NCBI GenBank assembly: GCA_022818135.1
Contig: JAFMSR010000018.1
Location: 20,274,407 to 20,338,406, forward strand
DNA: 64,000 nt
Reading direction: 5' to 3'
Origin: Saxidomus purpurata
Lineage: Eukaryota > Mollusca > Bivalvia > Venerida > Veneridae
Every line of letters starts with the position of its first letter. Position 1 is the first letter of the stretch. Position numbers and translations under genes: made by a program. The notes below the pieces were generated by a model. That model did not search any database, was not told the origin of the DNA, and saw only the letters and a program-made list of their open reading frames with translations. Shown one piece after another: positions 34,601-43,800 of this stretch.

Positions 34601-37351
34601 AACTTTAACCAAATTTTCAAAAGTCAAACAAGGGCCATAATTTGTACTAAATGTATACAGGTTATCTGACTTGACCGTGTGACACCCCTAGAGACATTAA
34701 CAAAGTTTCAAGTCAATATCTAAGTGGTTACTGATATGTGCATGATAGTACCTACAGGCAAAACTTTAACCAAATTTTCAAAAGTCAAACAAGGGCCATA
34801 ATTTGTACTAAATGTATACAGAGTTTCTGACTTGACCGTGTGACACCCTAAAGACTTAACAAAGTTTCAGACAATATCATAAGTGGTTACTGGATATGTG
34901 CATGATAGTACCTAGCAGGCAAAACTTTAACCAAATTTTCAAAGTCAAACAAGGGCCTAATTTGTACTAAATGTATACAAGGTTATCTGCCTTGATTGTA
35001 TGACCCCCTAAAGACTGAACAAAGTTTCAAGTCAATATCATAAGTGGTTACTGAGATATGTGCTGTGTCCTAGCAGGCAAAACTTTACCAATTTTCAAAG
35101 TCAAACAGGGCCATATTTGTACTAAATGTATACAAGAGTTATCTGCCTTGATTGTATGACACCCTAAAGACATGAACAAGTTTCAAGTCTATCATAAGTG
35201 GTTACTGAGATATGTGCATGATAGTACTTACGGCAAAACTTTAACCAAAGAAGCAACGCCGACGCACAAGTGACTGTAATAGCTCTCCATTTCTCAATTG
35301 AGCTAAAAATGTGTAGAGAAGCAGTCAAAGGTCAATGATGCATTTGATGGTCTATCACTTGGCCCTTGGCACATAAGCTGACAAAGTATTGTCAATGTTT
35401 CAAATGAAACAAATGCATAACAATGGAAGTCTGAAATAAATGTCTGAATTATAAATTAGATAATTAAGAATGACTTTTCCGTTTAAAAGAAAGTATGTCT
35501 AAGCTTACCAGTTTGGCTTTGGTTCCTAGGCGGGGTAGCTAAGGAGTTGGTCCAGGAAAGGTTAGAATCATCCAGACCAAGACTGTAAACACCGCTAGAG
35601 CTGGGGTATGACAACACTGACTTGTTCTGAATGATCGGCGATGGTCCAGGACTGAATAACATACAAAATCTCCAAATGAACTTATTGCTTACAATAATGT
35701 GCTGAATTATATGAAACATACATGTCTGATTACGTTTGGTCTAACAAGTCTCTTCTGAAAAAACCCACGATGACAAGATGTTTGCTTTTCCTGAACAAGC
35801 AGACATTTTTTCTTATATATTTGGGAATAATCTAAACTTTAGAAGATAGAAGAACAGTGTGAAAAGATAAAATGTTCCTTCTACAACATAACTGAACTTC
35901 ATAGAAAAGTTTCTTATAAGTACTTTGAAGATGACGTATCATCAGAACAATGTTTTGTAACTGTATTGATAGACTGGTCAATGTGGATTTTAAATAGAAC
36001 ACGTTTATATCGGTATATAATATTATATTTGCATGCCATCAGATCAGTCCTTCAACAGAAACCAATATACAATCAAGTGAAAGAGACAGCTATTTTTGGG
36101 TCCAAAATTTTGTACTGATATGTACAGTGAAGTAGCTCTATATGCATAACTTGGCCCAATCTTCACCAAAATCAACACTTTCTGTCGCAAACAGAACTAA
36201 CAAATCTGACTAACATCATTAACACTTCTAAAATATTCTGCCCAAGTAAAGACAGCAGTACAAACCTGAAGTCAAGCAATGGCCTCTCCCATCTATCTGA
36301 CTGAGGGGTTCCCAGACTGAGTTGAGCATTAAAACTCTCCTCATGTTCATAATAGGGGGCGGGGCTGCTGTGCCTGAGTCCTGTTGGCGATGGTCCGACT
36401 AAAATTGATAAACATTATTTGAAACTTTGAAACACTTTGAATTGGTCCATGTGAATTTTATAAAATTTAACATTTGTTAAATGTTCTGCAGCCATTGGAT
36501 TCAAATATTAACCGATAGAATAGCCTGTTTTAAAGCTGCCTTTATTCTGTCGAACAAATAAATTTCTCTGTCTTAATGAGTTTAAAAGCATATTCAGTAT
36601 TAAAGTGGCACTCCCTATATCTAGCAGATTATATTCTAAAAACAAAGATTATGTGTTCAATGAACGTAAAATGATAAATGAATACAATTTCAAAGAACCT
36701 AGGGTGAAAAATGCCTCATTTTACCACAATTAATCAATATAGAGGCTTTCTGTAATAAATCGCATCCTTCTATTTATTGTACAACAACAACTCTACATAG
36801 ATTATTGAATGGTTTACGGTACTGCAGTATATTTTAAACCGCTGATTTCATCAATAATGACTGGGAATGCATAGCTGAAACTTTTAGGTTAAGTTATAAT
36901 ACTTCCAAAGATTATATTATTCATGTTTTGGAGGTTATTCAGTCGACATCAGTTATAGGGCATGTCCCTTTAAAATGTGACCTACATGTTATAAAACTGT
37001 GGTTACTACATGAACATGTCTAGAAGTTAACTTTATTTCAAATCTGATCATCAAAAGTTAGAGACTAGAGCAGTGACATAAAGCAACAACGCAAGATTTA
37101 TAAATTAACACAACCATGGTTTCAGAATCAGACATACCATCCATAACAATAGGGCAAGCAATGAGAAAGCTGAACTTAAAGCTGCAAGTTGAAGTTACCT
37201 GGCAACTGTCCGTGTATTAACTGACTCACTGTTGGTGTACATGTTGGACTATCAACCACTGAATACCTGGATTTGAAGCTGCTGCTTTTCTGACACTGAA
37301 TCTGCTGAGCTGTCAGTGACTCAAACCATGAGTCTTGACTTTGACCCAAAA
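10666..37351 (-). CDS. BRCA2: BRCA2 homologue, 26 exons placed, start exon missing
   Basis: BRCA2 loads RAD51 on single-stranded DNA during homologous recombination in the nucleus. Exons, 5' to 3': 37351-37199, 36398-36266, 35651-35509, 34042-33999, 33220-31436, 31134-25266, 24699-24652, 24030-23952, 23671-22906, 22562-22399, 22128-22003, 21555-21484, 19762-19630, 19205-19047, 18911-18732, 18058-17908, 17602-17490, 17272-17156, 16817-16736, 16426-16330, 15842-15734, 15263-15163, 14561-14489, 12268-12083, 11716-11636, 11121-10666 (TAA). Phases agree at every junction. Total about 3,800 codons, against 3,418 in human. Diagnostic matches include SWFESL (PALB2 site), [10 protein letters not shown], many FxTASG BRC units, [15 protein letters not shown] (helical domain), [11 protein letters not shown] (OB1) and [14 protein letters not shown] (OB3). 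All exons are open except the BRC exon, which carries frame shifts. The exon with the initiator Met, expected above 37351, was not identified. Confidence 0.95.
12552..12773. mobile_element. MITE with GGTATGCAAGAA terminal inverted repeats
   Basis: Bounded by TTTCTTCCATACC and GGTATGCAAGAA. Contains GGGATATCTGCAGATTTTAC and a palindromic segment rich in ACGTCA-like sequence. A related copy lies at 61120-61385 in inverted order with the same ends. It sits in a BRCA2 intron and abuts the next element directly. Confidence 0.75.
12772..14150 (+). mobile_element. Family A core-repeat ('pearl'-like) element
   Basis: Ends AGCTCGACTATT and, inverted, AATAGTCGAGCT. Between them lie seven or so tandem units of about 163 bp, each with CAAAACTTTAACCAAATTTT, AAACAAGGGCCATAA, GAGTTATCTGACTTGACTGT and AGTGGTTACTGAGATATGTG, then a GC-rich GAAGCAACGCCGACGCAC block before the right end. 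This design (short inverted ends plus a core of satellite-like repeats, no ORF) is that of the non-autonomous 'pearl' elements known from bivalves. It lies in a BRCA2 intron. Confidence 0.85.
14155..14300. repeat. Foldback (hairpin) sequence
   Basis: Two arms of about 55-60 bases, GAATATCTGGCT...TAACTGTTTTGGTGGTAAC and its imperfect complement, around the centre GAGGCTCTGTCGAG. The same core occurs at 61010-61100. Confidence 0.75.
17906..17907 (-). other. BRCA2: Non-canonical GC splice donor after BRCA2 tower exon
   Basis: The exon ends ...AAACAAG and the intron begins GCAAGT. The phase at this boundary (1) is required by the next exon, and no GT alternative nearby keeps both the frame and the conserved residues. 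Apart from C at position +2 the site is a strong donor, as is usual for GC-AG introns. Confidence 0.75.
18180..18530. mobile_element. Diverged fragment related to family A elements
   Basis: Within a BRCA2 intron. Contains eroded versions of the family A ends (CTTCAAATAGTCAAGCTGAAA) and internal phrases, but no clear tandem core. Confidence 0.4.
19047..19762 (-). other. BRCA2: BRCA2 OB1 exons
   Basis: Two exons (19762-19630 and 19205-19047). They read [20 protein letters not shown] and [20 protein letters not shown], then [14 protein letters not shown] and DACTPLE, near identical in pattern to the first OB fold of the human DNA-binding domain. The intron just upstream (19763-21483) contains the family B tandem element and a 15-16 bp microsatellite. 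Confidence 0.92.
19815..19915. repeat. Microsatellite, 15-16 bp unit
   Basis: About six to seven units of TTATGTATATGCTAAG with A/C variation, in a BRCA2 intron. Confidence 0.85.
20205..21335 (-). mobile_element. Family B core-repeat element with GC-hairpin end
   Basis: Seven tandem units of about 147 bp, each with GCAATAACTCTGTAATGAGT, GTGCACTGCACTTCCTCTCA and TGAAGTTGTATTGAATTCCA. The array is followed by a CGACCGACCGACC-rich block and the hairpin ATACCCCCCTAAACTTCG/TTTTGGGGGTAT. No ORF. Lies in the BRCA2 intron between the helical and OB1 exons. Confidence 0.8.
21484..24699 (-). other. BRCA2: BRCA2 pre-helical and helical-domain exons
   Basis: Six exons. The 79-nt exon (24030-23952) encodes GFRPFKPVF, at the place of the human PhePP segment upstream of the helical domain. 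The 766-nt exon is acidic and ends in the start of the helical domain ([31 protein letters not shown]). The next three carry [35 protein letters not shown] and [16 protein letters not shown], all close to human. In vertebrates this domain binds DSS1. Confidence 0.9.
25266..31134 (-). other. BRCA2: BRCA2 BRC-repeat exon, about 21 BRC units
   Basis: Equivalent of vertebrate exon 11, 5.9 kb. BRC units bind RAD51 through FxxA. Diverged, widely spaced units occur near 31110 (FQSA), 30820 (FQSA), 30480 (FQLA), 29800 (FQTA), 28480 (FSTA), 27910 (FKIA), 27765 (FQTA), 27485 (FRTA) and a weak one near 27250. Twelve near-identical units follow in tandem between 27150 and 25740, period 120 bp/40 aa, of the form [20 protein letters not shown] then [11 protein letters not shown]. 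Degenerate STASGK copies end the exon. The frame changes near 29395, between 28279 and 28156 (possible 122-nt intron), near 26630, near 25850 and in the last degenerate unit. The frame at 25632-25266 agrees with the following exon. See findings for what these shifts may mean. Confidence 0.85.
25690..27150 (-). repeat. BRCA2: 120-bp tandem array coding for 12 BRC units
   Basis: The anchor CAGCTGTTGTTTTGCATG (plus strand) recurs at 25740, 25861, 25981, 26101, 26221, 26341, 26461, 26581, 26702, 26822, 26942 and 27062, sometimes with one or two substitutions. Steps are 120 bases except two steps of 121, which coincide with the two frame shifts. Unit-to-unit identity is far higher than between these units and the outer BRC repeats. 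Confidence 0.95.
31436..33220 (-). other. BRCA2: BRCA2 linker exon before the BRC region
   Basis: A 1,785-bp phase-0 exon encoding a Ser/Lys-rich, probably disordered segment. It starts [11 protein letters not shown]. Two short stretches match human BRCA2: [10 protein letters not shown] (human SRKVQFNQNT) and [12 protein letters not shown] (human PDSEELFSDN). No folded domain is evident. The longer open frame continuing to 31265 runs through the GTATTC donor at 31435 into the intron. Confidence 0.85.
34155..35310 (+). mobile_element. Second family A core-repeat element
   Basis: Same left end and first 300 bases as the copy at 12772, then about five to six 155-163 bp units and the same right end (GAAGCAACGCCGACGCAC). 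Units from about 34540 onward lack many single bases relative to the other copy. Located in a BRCA2 intron (34043-35508). Confidence 0.85.
36600..36976 (+). mobile_element. MITE family M, about 375 bp
   Basis: Ends TTAAAGTGGCACTCCCTATA and, inverted, GGCATGTCCCTTTAAAA. Internal landmarks: AACTCTACATAGATTATTGA, TTTTAAACCGCTGATTT, GACTGGGAATGCATAGCTGA. Other copies: 55275-55480 (right part), 59958-60352 (reverse) and an end fragment at 62888-62922. In a BRCA2 intron. Confidence 0.75.
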
Positions 37352-38940
37352 CTGAAATTTAATTAATACAAAGGCTTTGAAGCTGATAAAAATGCATGTA
37401 CATGTATACAGTTTACGTAATGTAATCATTAAGAAACTATTTAAAACATAAGTCAAAACTTACCTTAGCTGATTCCTTTCTAATTTACATTACTGTATAG
37501 CAGATCTTTAAATTAACAGATAATCAATATAATAAAGATACTATAGTATGTCAAAAAAAATCTTGAATGTGTTAAATTCATGCTGTCTATGTGAAAGCCA
37601 TGAATCAACAGAGACACACAGAAACAACTTTGGTTCTATAAAACCTGATTTGGTGTTTCTTAAAATCACCACCTGATAATAATAATTATGGAAACTATGA
37701 ATATAGCAACAGGAGGTAAGTTACAAAAGTAAGCTTTATTAACATTGCATTTCATCACAAGCAATGTAAGCTCTGTAGAGATTTTTTGCAACAACCTCAG
37801 ATTTTAAACCAGTTCAAACCAAGCCTACTTCTGAAGCATCAGTTAGCTGGTACCCATTTACAGTTGAATGGACAGAAGCAATGCTGGTAAACCGTAAAGT
37901 TCAGTGTCTATGAAAACACCACAGTGGCAGCAAGTGACAGGACTTGAACCACAGACCATGCAATCTAATGAAAGCAATCGTAACTATTTGGACATTTTAA
38001 CTACTTGGACATTTCGTTCACTCCAGAAGGCTCATACATGTAATGGCCCTATATCACACATTTTGTCTAGTTTTCTGATATTAATGAAGCAGAATATTAT
38101 GGCACTATATAATGAAGCTACATCCTGGAATGCTATGAACTATCAACCGTAGACGTGCTAACATTAACTGCTGGAAAACATGCAATATGTTGGCAAAAGC
38201 TAAATTTAGTCTCTTCCGCCATCTTCTATATCATGTATATGTATTCACATTAAAACTTAAAGTGAGACAACTGAAGCCTACGTGATTCTAGATCCTGCCT
38301 GTCTTTTATAAATGTTGAGTTTTGACACTTCAATGCATTCTCAGCAGTGTCTAGAAGGAAGTATGTTCTCAAAACTTGACAGTGCTCCTGCATTCTCTAC
38401 AAAGTTGCCTTCTAGAATCATGTAACATCCATTACCTGCAATTACACAAATGAGAAATTTGTTTCAAACTATAGATGCTCTCTCCCTGGGCCTGAGGAAA
38501 CACTTTAGTTTATATGAAATATCTTAAAAGGTGAAAACTCAAACATTTGTCCCATTATGGTTCTTTGATGTCATACTTGCTGTTTACTTAAAGTGGTATT
38601 TTTAATTATACTGCAACAAAAAAAACTAAGCAGTCAAAAGAAAACTGTATATAATCTCTCACTGCATTACGAAATGTTGAAGGAATGGCCTTGGCTTGGA
38701 TAATGATATGCACACAGGTTCCGCACAACGGCACAAATTTCCTCCAAATGGTTTTCAAGATCAGAGTTTTATGATTTTTGACCCTTAGTCTGACCTTGAC
38801 CTGATGCCATTGGAACAATGAACATGGGTTCTGCACATCATCTTCATGAAACAAACATTTGACCAAAGTTTCACGCGTCTTTCAAGGAGTCAAGGTATAC
38901 ATCCATAGGTCTGTGAAAGAGTTTAGGAAATATGGAGGAG
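37352..38940. other. Region upstream of the first placed BRCA2 exon
   Basis: Expected to contain the BRCA2 start exon. A Kozak-like ATG (AGAAGATGGCGGAA) on the minus strand near 38225 opens MAEETKFSFCQHIA, but no good donor in the required phase follows, so it is not called. The sequence near 38600-38900 looks like part of an interspersed repeat. Confidence 0.4.
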
Positions 38941-38943
38941 AAA

Positions 38944-39913
38944 TAAACAAGAGGGCCCTATATCGCTCACCTGACTACCATTTGCTATAATAAAAGGGGT
39001 CATGATTCTAACATAATTCGTAGAGGTCCACTACACAATGCTAAGTAACATTTCAAATATCTATTATCTGCCTGTCAGCCTTGTGTATTTTTTAAAAGTT
39101 TTTCCTATATAAGCCTATGTGAAATCAAGTGCCTTCCCCCTTCCCCCCACCTCCCGGGAAGGATTAATTTTGACCAGGGGGTCATAATTTGAATAATCTT
39201 GGTAAAGGTCCACTAGACAATGCTACATGCTAAATATCTCAGCTCTAGGCCTTGTCGTTTCAGAGAAGAAGATTTTTTAAGTTTTTCCTATATGAGCCTA
39301 TGTAAAACCAAGAGACCCCCGCCAGGCGGGGTCAATTTTGACCCGGGGGTCATAATTTGAACAACCTTGGTAGAGGTCCACTAGAAAATGCCACAGCTAA
39401 ATATCCAAGCTCTAGGCCTTGTGGTTCCAGAAGAAGAATTTTAAAGTTTTTCCTATATGTTGCCATAGCAACCAGAGTTCTGCATGGAATGAAATTCTTT
39501 GAACATTTTTGGTAGAGTTTTTCCTATATGTAAGCCTATGTAAATCTAAGTGACCACCCGCGCATGGTCAATTCTGACCCGTGGGTCATAATTTGAACAA
39601 TCTTGGTAGAGGTCCACTAGACAATGCTACATGCCAAATATCTAAGCTCTACGCCTTGTGGTTTCAGAAGAAGAATTTTAAAGTTTTTCCTATATGTTGC
39701 CATAGCAACCAGAGTTCTGCATGGAATGGAATTCTTTGAACATTTTTGGTAGAGCTTCATGCAAGGAACATCCCTGCAAAGTTTCAACATTGGCCCTGTG
39801 GTTTCAGAGGAGATGTCGTTTGAAGGAAATGGTGGACGGATGTGCGACGGAGCCCGGACGGAGAGCGGTCCTAATAGCTCACTTAGGCACTTTGTGCCAG
39901 GTGAGCTAAAAAC
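38944..39913 (-). mobile_element. Family D core-repeat element
   Basis: Starts CAAGAGGGCCCTATATCGCT then CACCTGA, and ends GTGCCAGGTGAGCTAAAA. Contains about four diverged units with GGTAGAGGTCCACTAGACAA, CTAAATATCTAAGCTCTAGG and AGTTTTTCCTATAT, and a CGGACGGA-rich segment near the right end. Related copies: 44918-45670 (reverse), 55982-56958. Confidence 0.8.
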
Positions 39914-40845
39914 CAATGACCCCGAACTTGACTCAAGTGTGAGCTTCAGTCTGCGTCAGGATGAGGCAAACATTTGACCTAAGTTAAAAGAAAGGAAGTG
40001 CTGTTTTGCAGAGATTATAATCAGGTTGCCTCACATTATGACTTAAATCATATGCATAAAGATTCAGACCATGGCCTTGTTTCATTTTACAAATAGATTC
40101 TATAAATTTGAGAAATCACTGACATATGTCAGTGAAGAAATATATTAAGCATGGTGAGTGTGGTACTCCAATATTGCATTGCTGTTCACTAAGATGCTTG
40201 TTCACACAGTACTTATAAACGCACATCCAGTTTGTTGAAATTACGACAGGTTGGCTTGGATAATAATTTAGAATTCAACTTCCCCGTTTTTACCCGTTTA
40301 CTGAGATTTAAAATGCCTCCCATTAAAACTCTTGCGGTCAATTTTGCCAACTGAGATGAAGGATATCCTCTAAAGCTGTTCTCGGGCTGCTGTAACCAGC
40401 AGATTGATTGTTATGGTACGAACCAGGAAGGGTACGAATTAAATCAAAAACATTAATAGACTGGTCAGTGCGGATAGAAGGGACCTGCAACAGTCAGGTA
40501 TTGTACATTGATCAGTTTAAATATTTGTACTGTATGTTAAATATTATATGTACATTCTCTTGTGCAATTTACATGATTTATATAGACGACGAAATCCCGA
40601 AGAATTTTTTGTTTACATTTTACAAATTTCCCGGCAAAGTATTATTAATGTAAACGAAAAATACTTATGACTTTGTCAACATTTTCAAACATTTTGCGTA
40701 TTTGTTTTGACAAATATAATTTTTATTGAAATATTAATATATAAACTGATGATTATTTTATATGTTTTTACAACTTTATGTGCCTTATTTTTTAATATTA
40801 AGTTCTATTTTCGTTTTATCCTTCATTCGTCTTTTAAAATTCAAG
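39914..40845. other. Intergenic region upstream of HACD3
   Basis: AT-rich; presumably holds the HACD3 promoter and possibly the BRCA2 promoter on the other strand. No TATA-like or other site can be assigned with confidence. Confidence 0.4.
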
Positions 40846-43800
40846 ATGGCCGGGACGCTCAAACCATTTGTGTTTTGGGGACAGAAATCTGACACAGTGT
40901 CTCTAAAAGTAGATTTACGGGATGTGACTGTAAGTGATAATGAAAACTAATTACTAACGGACCTTTGGCTGTGATTTGTTTGAGCTGACATTGAGAAATA
41001 CGAGCACATTATGCGAATGAATTCACAGTTTTTGTCGCATATAGTTAATAATTTCGCACTCAGATAATTTGGGTTCAGTATCTAGACCGATTCTAGACAC
41101 AAAAATGACATATACATCTTGAAATTATCTATTAGCTTGTTCACATATGCCAAGCTATCAATACTTGCATATTCACATACTATGAGAACTCACTGTTAGA
41201 CCCCATACAAATGAAACGTGCTACTTATGATGCTACTGACAAAGGGGCTACACGTTGCATATGTGCTTATTCTCGGCTTCGCACATCCGGGTACTGAAAA
41301 AATATTTACATTCGGGATAGGTGATTCCTTGGCTGTCATCCCTGGTCTCTATGCAGCTTTAACTTTGCATATTATAATAACCAAGAATAGAAATGAAAGA
41401 AGACGACCATCTTCCATTACCTTGAAACTATCAGATTGTTTTCATAATAATTCTATGTTGCCAAAAGCTGTTTGTTTCGTTTAGAATTAATTTAAACTTG
41501 CATACAAGTCAACGGTAAAGACTGAGTTTTCACCTTTTACTGAATGAAGAAACGAACACGACCTAATAATCCGATTGGTTAACTGGTCAGTATGACGTCA
41601 CAGAATAGTGTATATGGGCATTTGTCTGGATACTCATTTTATCTTGCCATCCGGAATTAAGAACATTATCAGCAAAGGAGTTTCAATAGACCAGCATATG
41701 CCTACGCCGGATATTATATGCAGGCATGGATGAAATGAATAGCCACAAGATTTGTATCTAACAGGTTTTGCAAAAAATTTCAGCAGGAAACATGAATTTC
41801 TAAGGACGTATTTGGCAATTTATTTTATGATATATTTGCTAATTTAAAACTTAAGTTTACTATTGTCATAGCTCATGTGTAGCTAGTAGTTTGTAATTGT
41901 GCTTATTGGGTCCACCATTCTCTAGAGGCTATAATCGGTGCGACCCGATGTAGCTAGTAATGGTTCATAGACTCACTTAAATCCACATATTTCTAAACAC
42001 ATAATTATTGGGAAACGTATGCTAAAAATCTGACGCCAATTTGAATGTTTGCGTAAACTTTAACGAAACGTGGGCCATGAATCATTGCAATTTACAATAC
42101 GTCTTTTGACATGTTTGACAGCTGATCAAATTTGAAGACATCGCCCATTAGCACTCACAACCAACACCAATCAGAATGCAAGATTTTCTAATAATTGATT
42201 ACCTTATTGGTGCATGATCAAGTGTAATCACAGTATCACAAGGTGTTTGTTTAGTAGAAACTGGTTTGTGTCTTGAAAGGAGATAGTTTTTTCGTCATTT
42301 ATTCTTGAATTGAGCACAAAAAAAATGAAATGTAACAAATTACGTTACATATGATACAATGAAGTTACACTTTTTCAGATTGATAGTGTAGATTTAAAAG
42401 AGGACAGACTTAAAGCAAGCTTTGAAGGTGTTGGTGCTCAGGGACATAACAAGTATGAGTTTGAGGTGGACTTTTATCTGCCTATTGATCCAGAGGTAAG
42501 TTGTGGGATGTAAGCAGGCGTAACGGTTTACCTGTAATGGTTGTAATCCCCGCTGTATGTCTTAAACTGAAAGTGACTGTGTAACATTTCGAATGTAATC
42601 ACCTAATGCATTATTCATTCATTTTGTTCTCATCTGTGTACTGTCACTCGTAATAAAAATCAATTTTAGGCTCATAGTTCTAGGAAAAGATAATTTATAG
42701 AGTTGAAGTTTTGGATAAAGGAGAAGTATGTCGAGTAGAAAAAGTTTGAACAAAAATGTTTTCAGTGTTGTATTTACAGCAGCTCTAGATAGATACATAC
42801 ACCATAAAAAGTAACAGTTAACTAAAAATTCTTATTTGAAATACCAGTAGGTTTAATTTTGTCACAATAGGGTAGAGAGTCATAGCCTTAGAAGGAAAAG
42901 GAGTAAAGGTTGGTTTGGTTGGTAAACACTATCTAAAGTTGGCAGTCAGTCTCTTTCCTGATAATGAAATCAAAAATTTTTGTGTAAACTTGAACCAAAT
43001 ATCTTTGTGAAAAACATGAAAAAAACACAGTTTTGTGTTAAATCGAGGTCAACAATTTTTGTTTTTTATGATAATTATGTAATACAGAAATAGCTGGGAA
43101 ACAGGAATATTATATCATTTTTAATTTTAGGAATGTAGTCTTCCAGTAATTTGCCAACTTGACAGAAACTATAACAACAAGTATATCAAAGGTTTGTATG
43201 CAAAGGTCAGAGGAAATAGGATAGCCTTAGTCTCATGATTTTTCTTATTCCCATTGTCTTGACTTTTAATTTATAAAGCACGTTGCAAAATGAATTATAT
43301 CACATGAAACTGAATTGGTTTTTGTTCTACTTTTAGAATAGTAAAGTTCGTACAACAGACCGAGCTGTAGAGTTTAGCATTAAGAAGCAGGGAGCTGAGG
43401 TATGGCCTCGTTTGACTGAGAAACAAGAAAAGTTGTCCTGGCTCAAGATAGATTTTGATAGATTTGCTTATGAAGATGAGGATGAGTCAGAAGATGAGGA
43501 TAAGGCAGATAAAATGGCGGCTGATGAGTTGATGAAGAAGTTAGAAAAAGAAATGGCAGAAGAATCCGGTGAGAACAAATTTATTGTTCAAAATGAGATC
43601 AGGATAAACAGACATTCAATCTACGTGACTGTACTGGAATTAATGTGAACAATAAATTAATTCATGTAGGATTTACACCCTCCGAGATTTCATGTAAACT
43701 TGCGATGAAATTAAGCAAATCAGATTTCCCAATTTTTAAAAGCTTAAAAGCCTTCATCTTGAAGCTTGGAATAACTGGTCTTTTATAGTAGAAAGTTTGC

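Larger units (their letters stand above)
33999..37351 (-). other. BRCA2: BRCA2 N-terminal exons with PALB2-binding motif
   Basis: Four short exons. The first (37351-37199) begins [16 protein letters not shown], which lines up with the human PALB2-binding segment LGPISLNWFEEL, keeping the Trp-Phe-Glu-x-Leu core. The next exon is Pro-rich and ends LLDF. The third contains [15 protein letters not shown], matching human DPDMSWSSSLATPP. The fourth is 44 nt. The intron at 34043-35508 carries a family A element; the intron at 36399-37198 carries a MITE. Confidence 0.85.

Noticed and set aside
10666..37351. BRCA2 copy as a processed or decayed pseudogene
   Set aside because: Introns are present, 25 exons are intact with consistent phases and conserved residues; damage is limited to one exon.
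38165..38227. BRCA2 start exon candidate opening MAEETKFSFCQHIA
   Set aside because: Good start context, but no acceptable donor in phase 1 follows and similarity to known BRCA2 N-termini is weak.
41218..41484. 88-codon open frame with hydrophobic N-terminus in HACD3 intron 1
   Set aside because: No splice sites, no homology recognised, and composition does not differ from surrounding intron.
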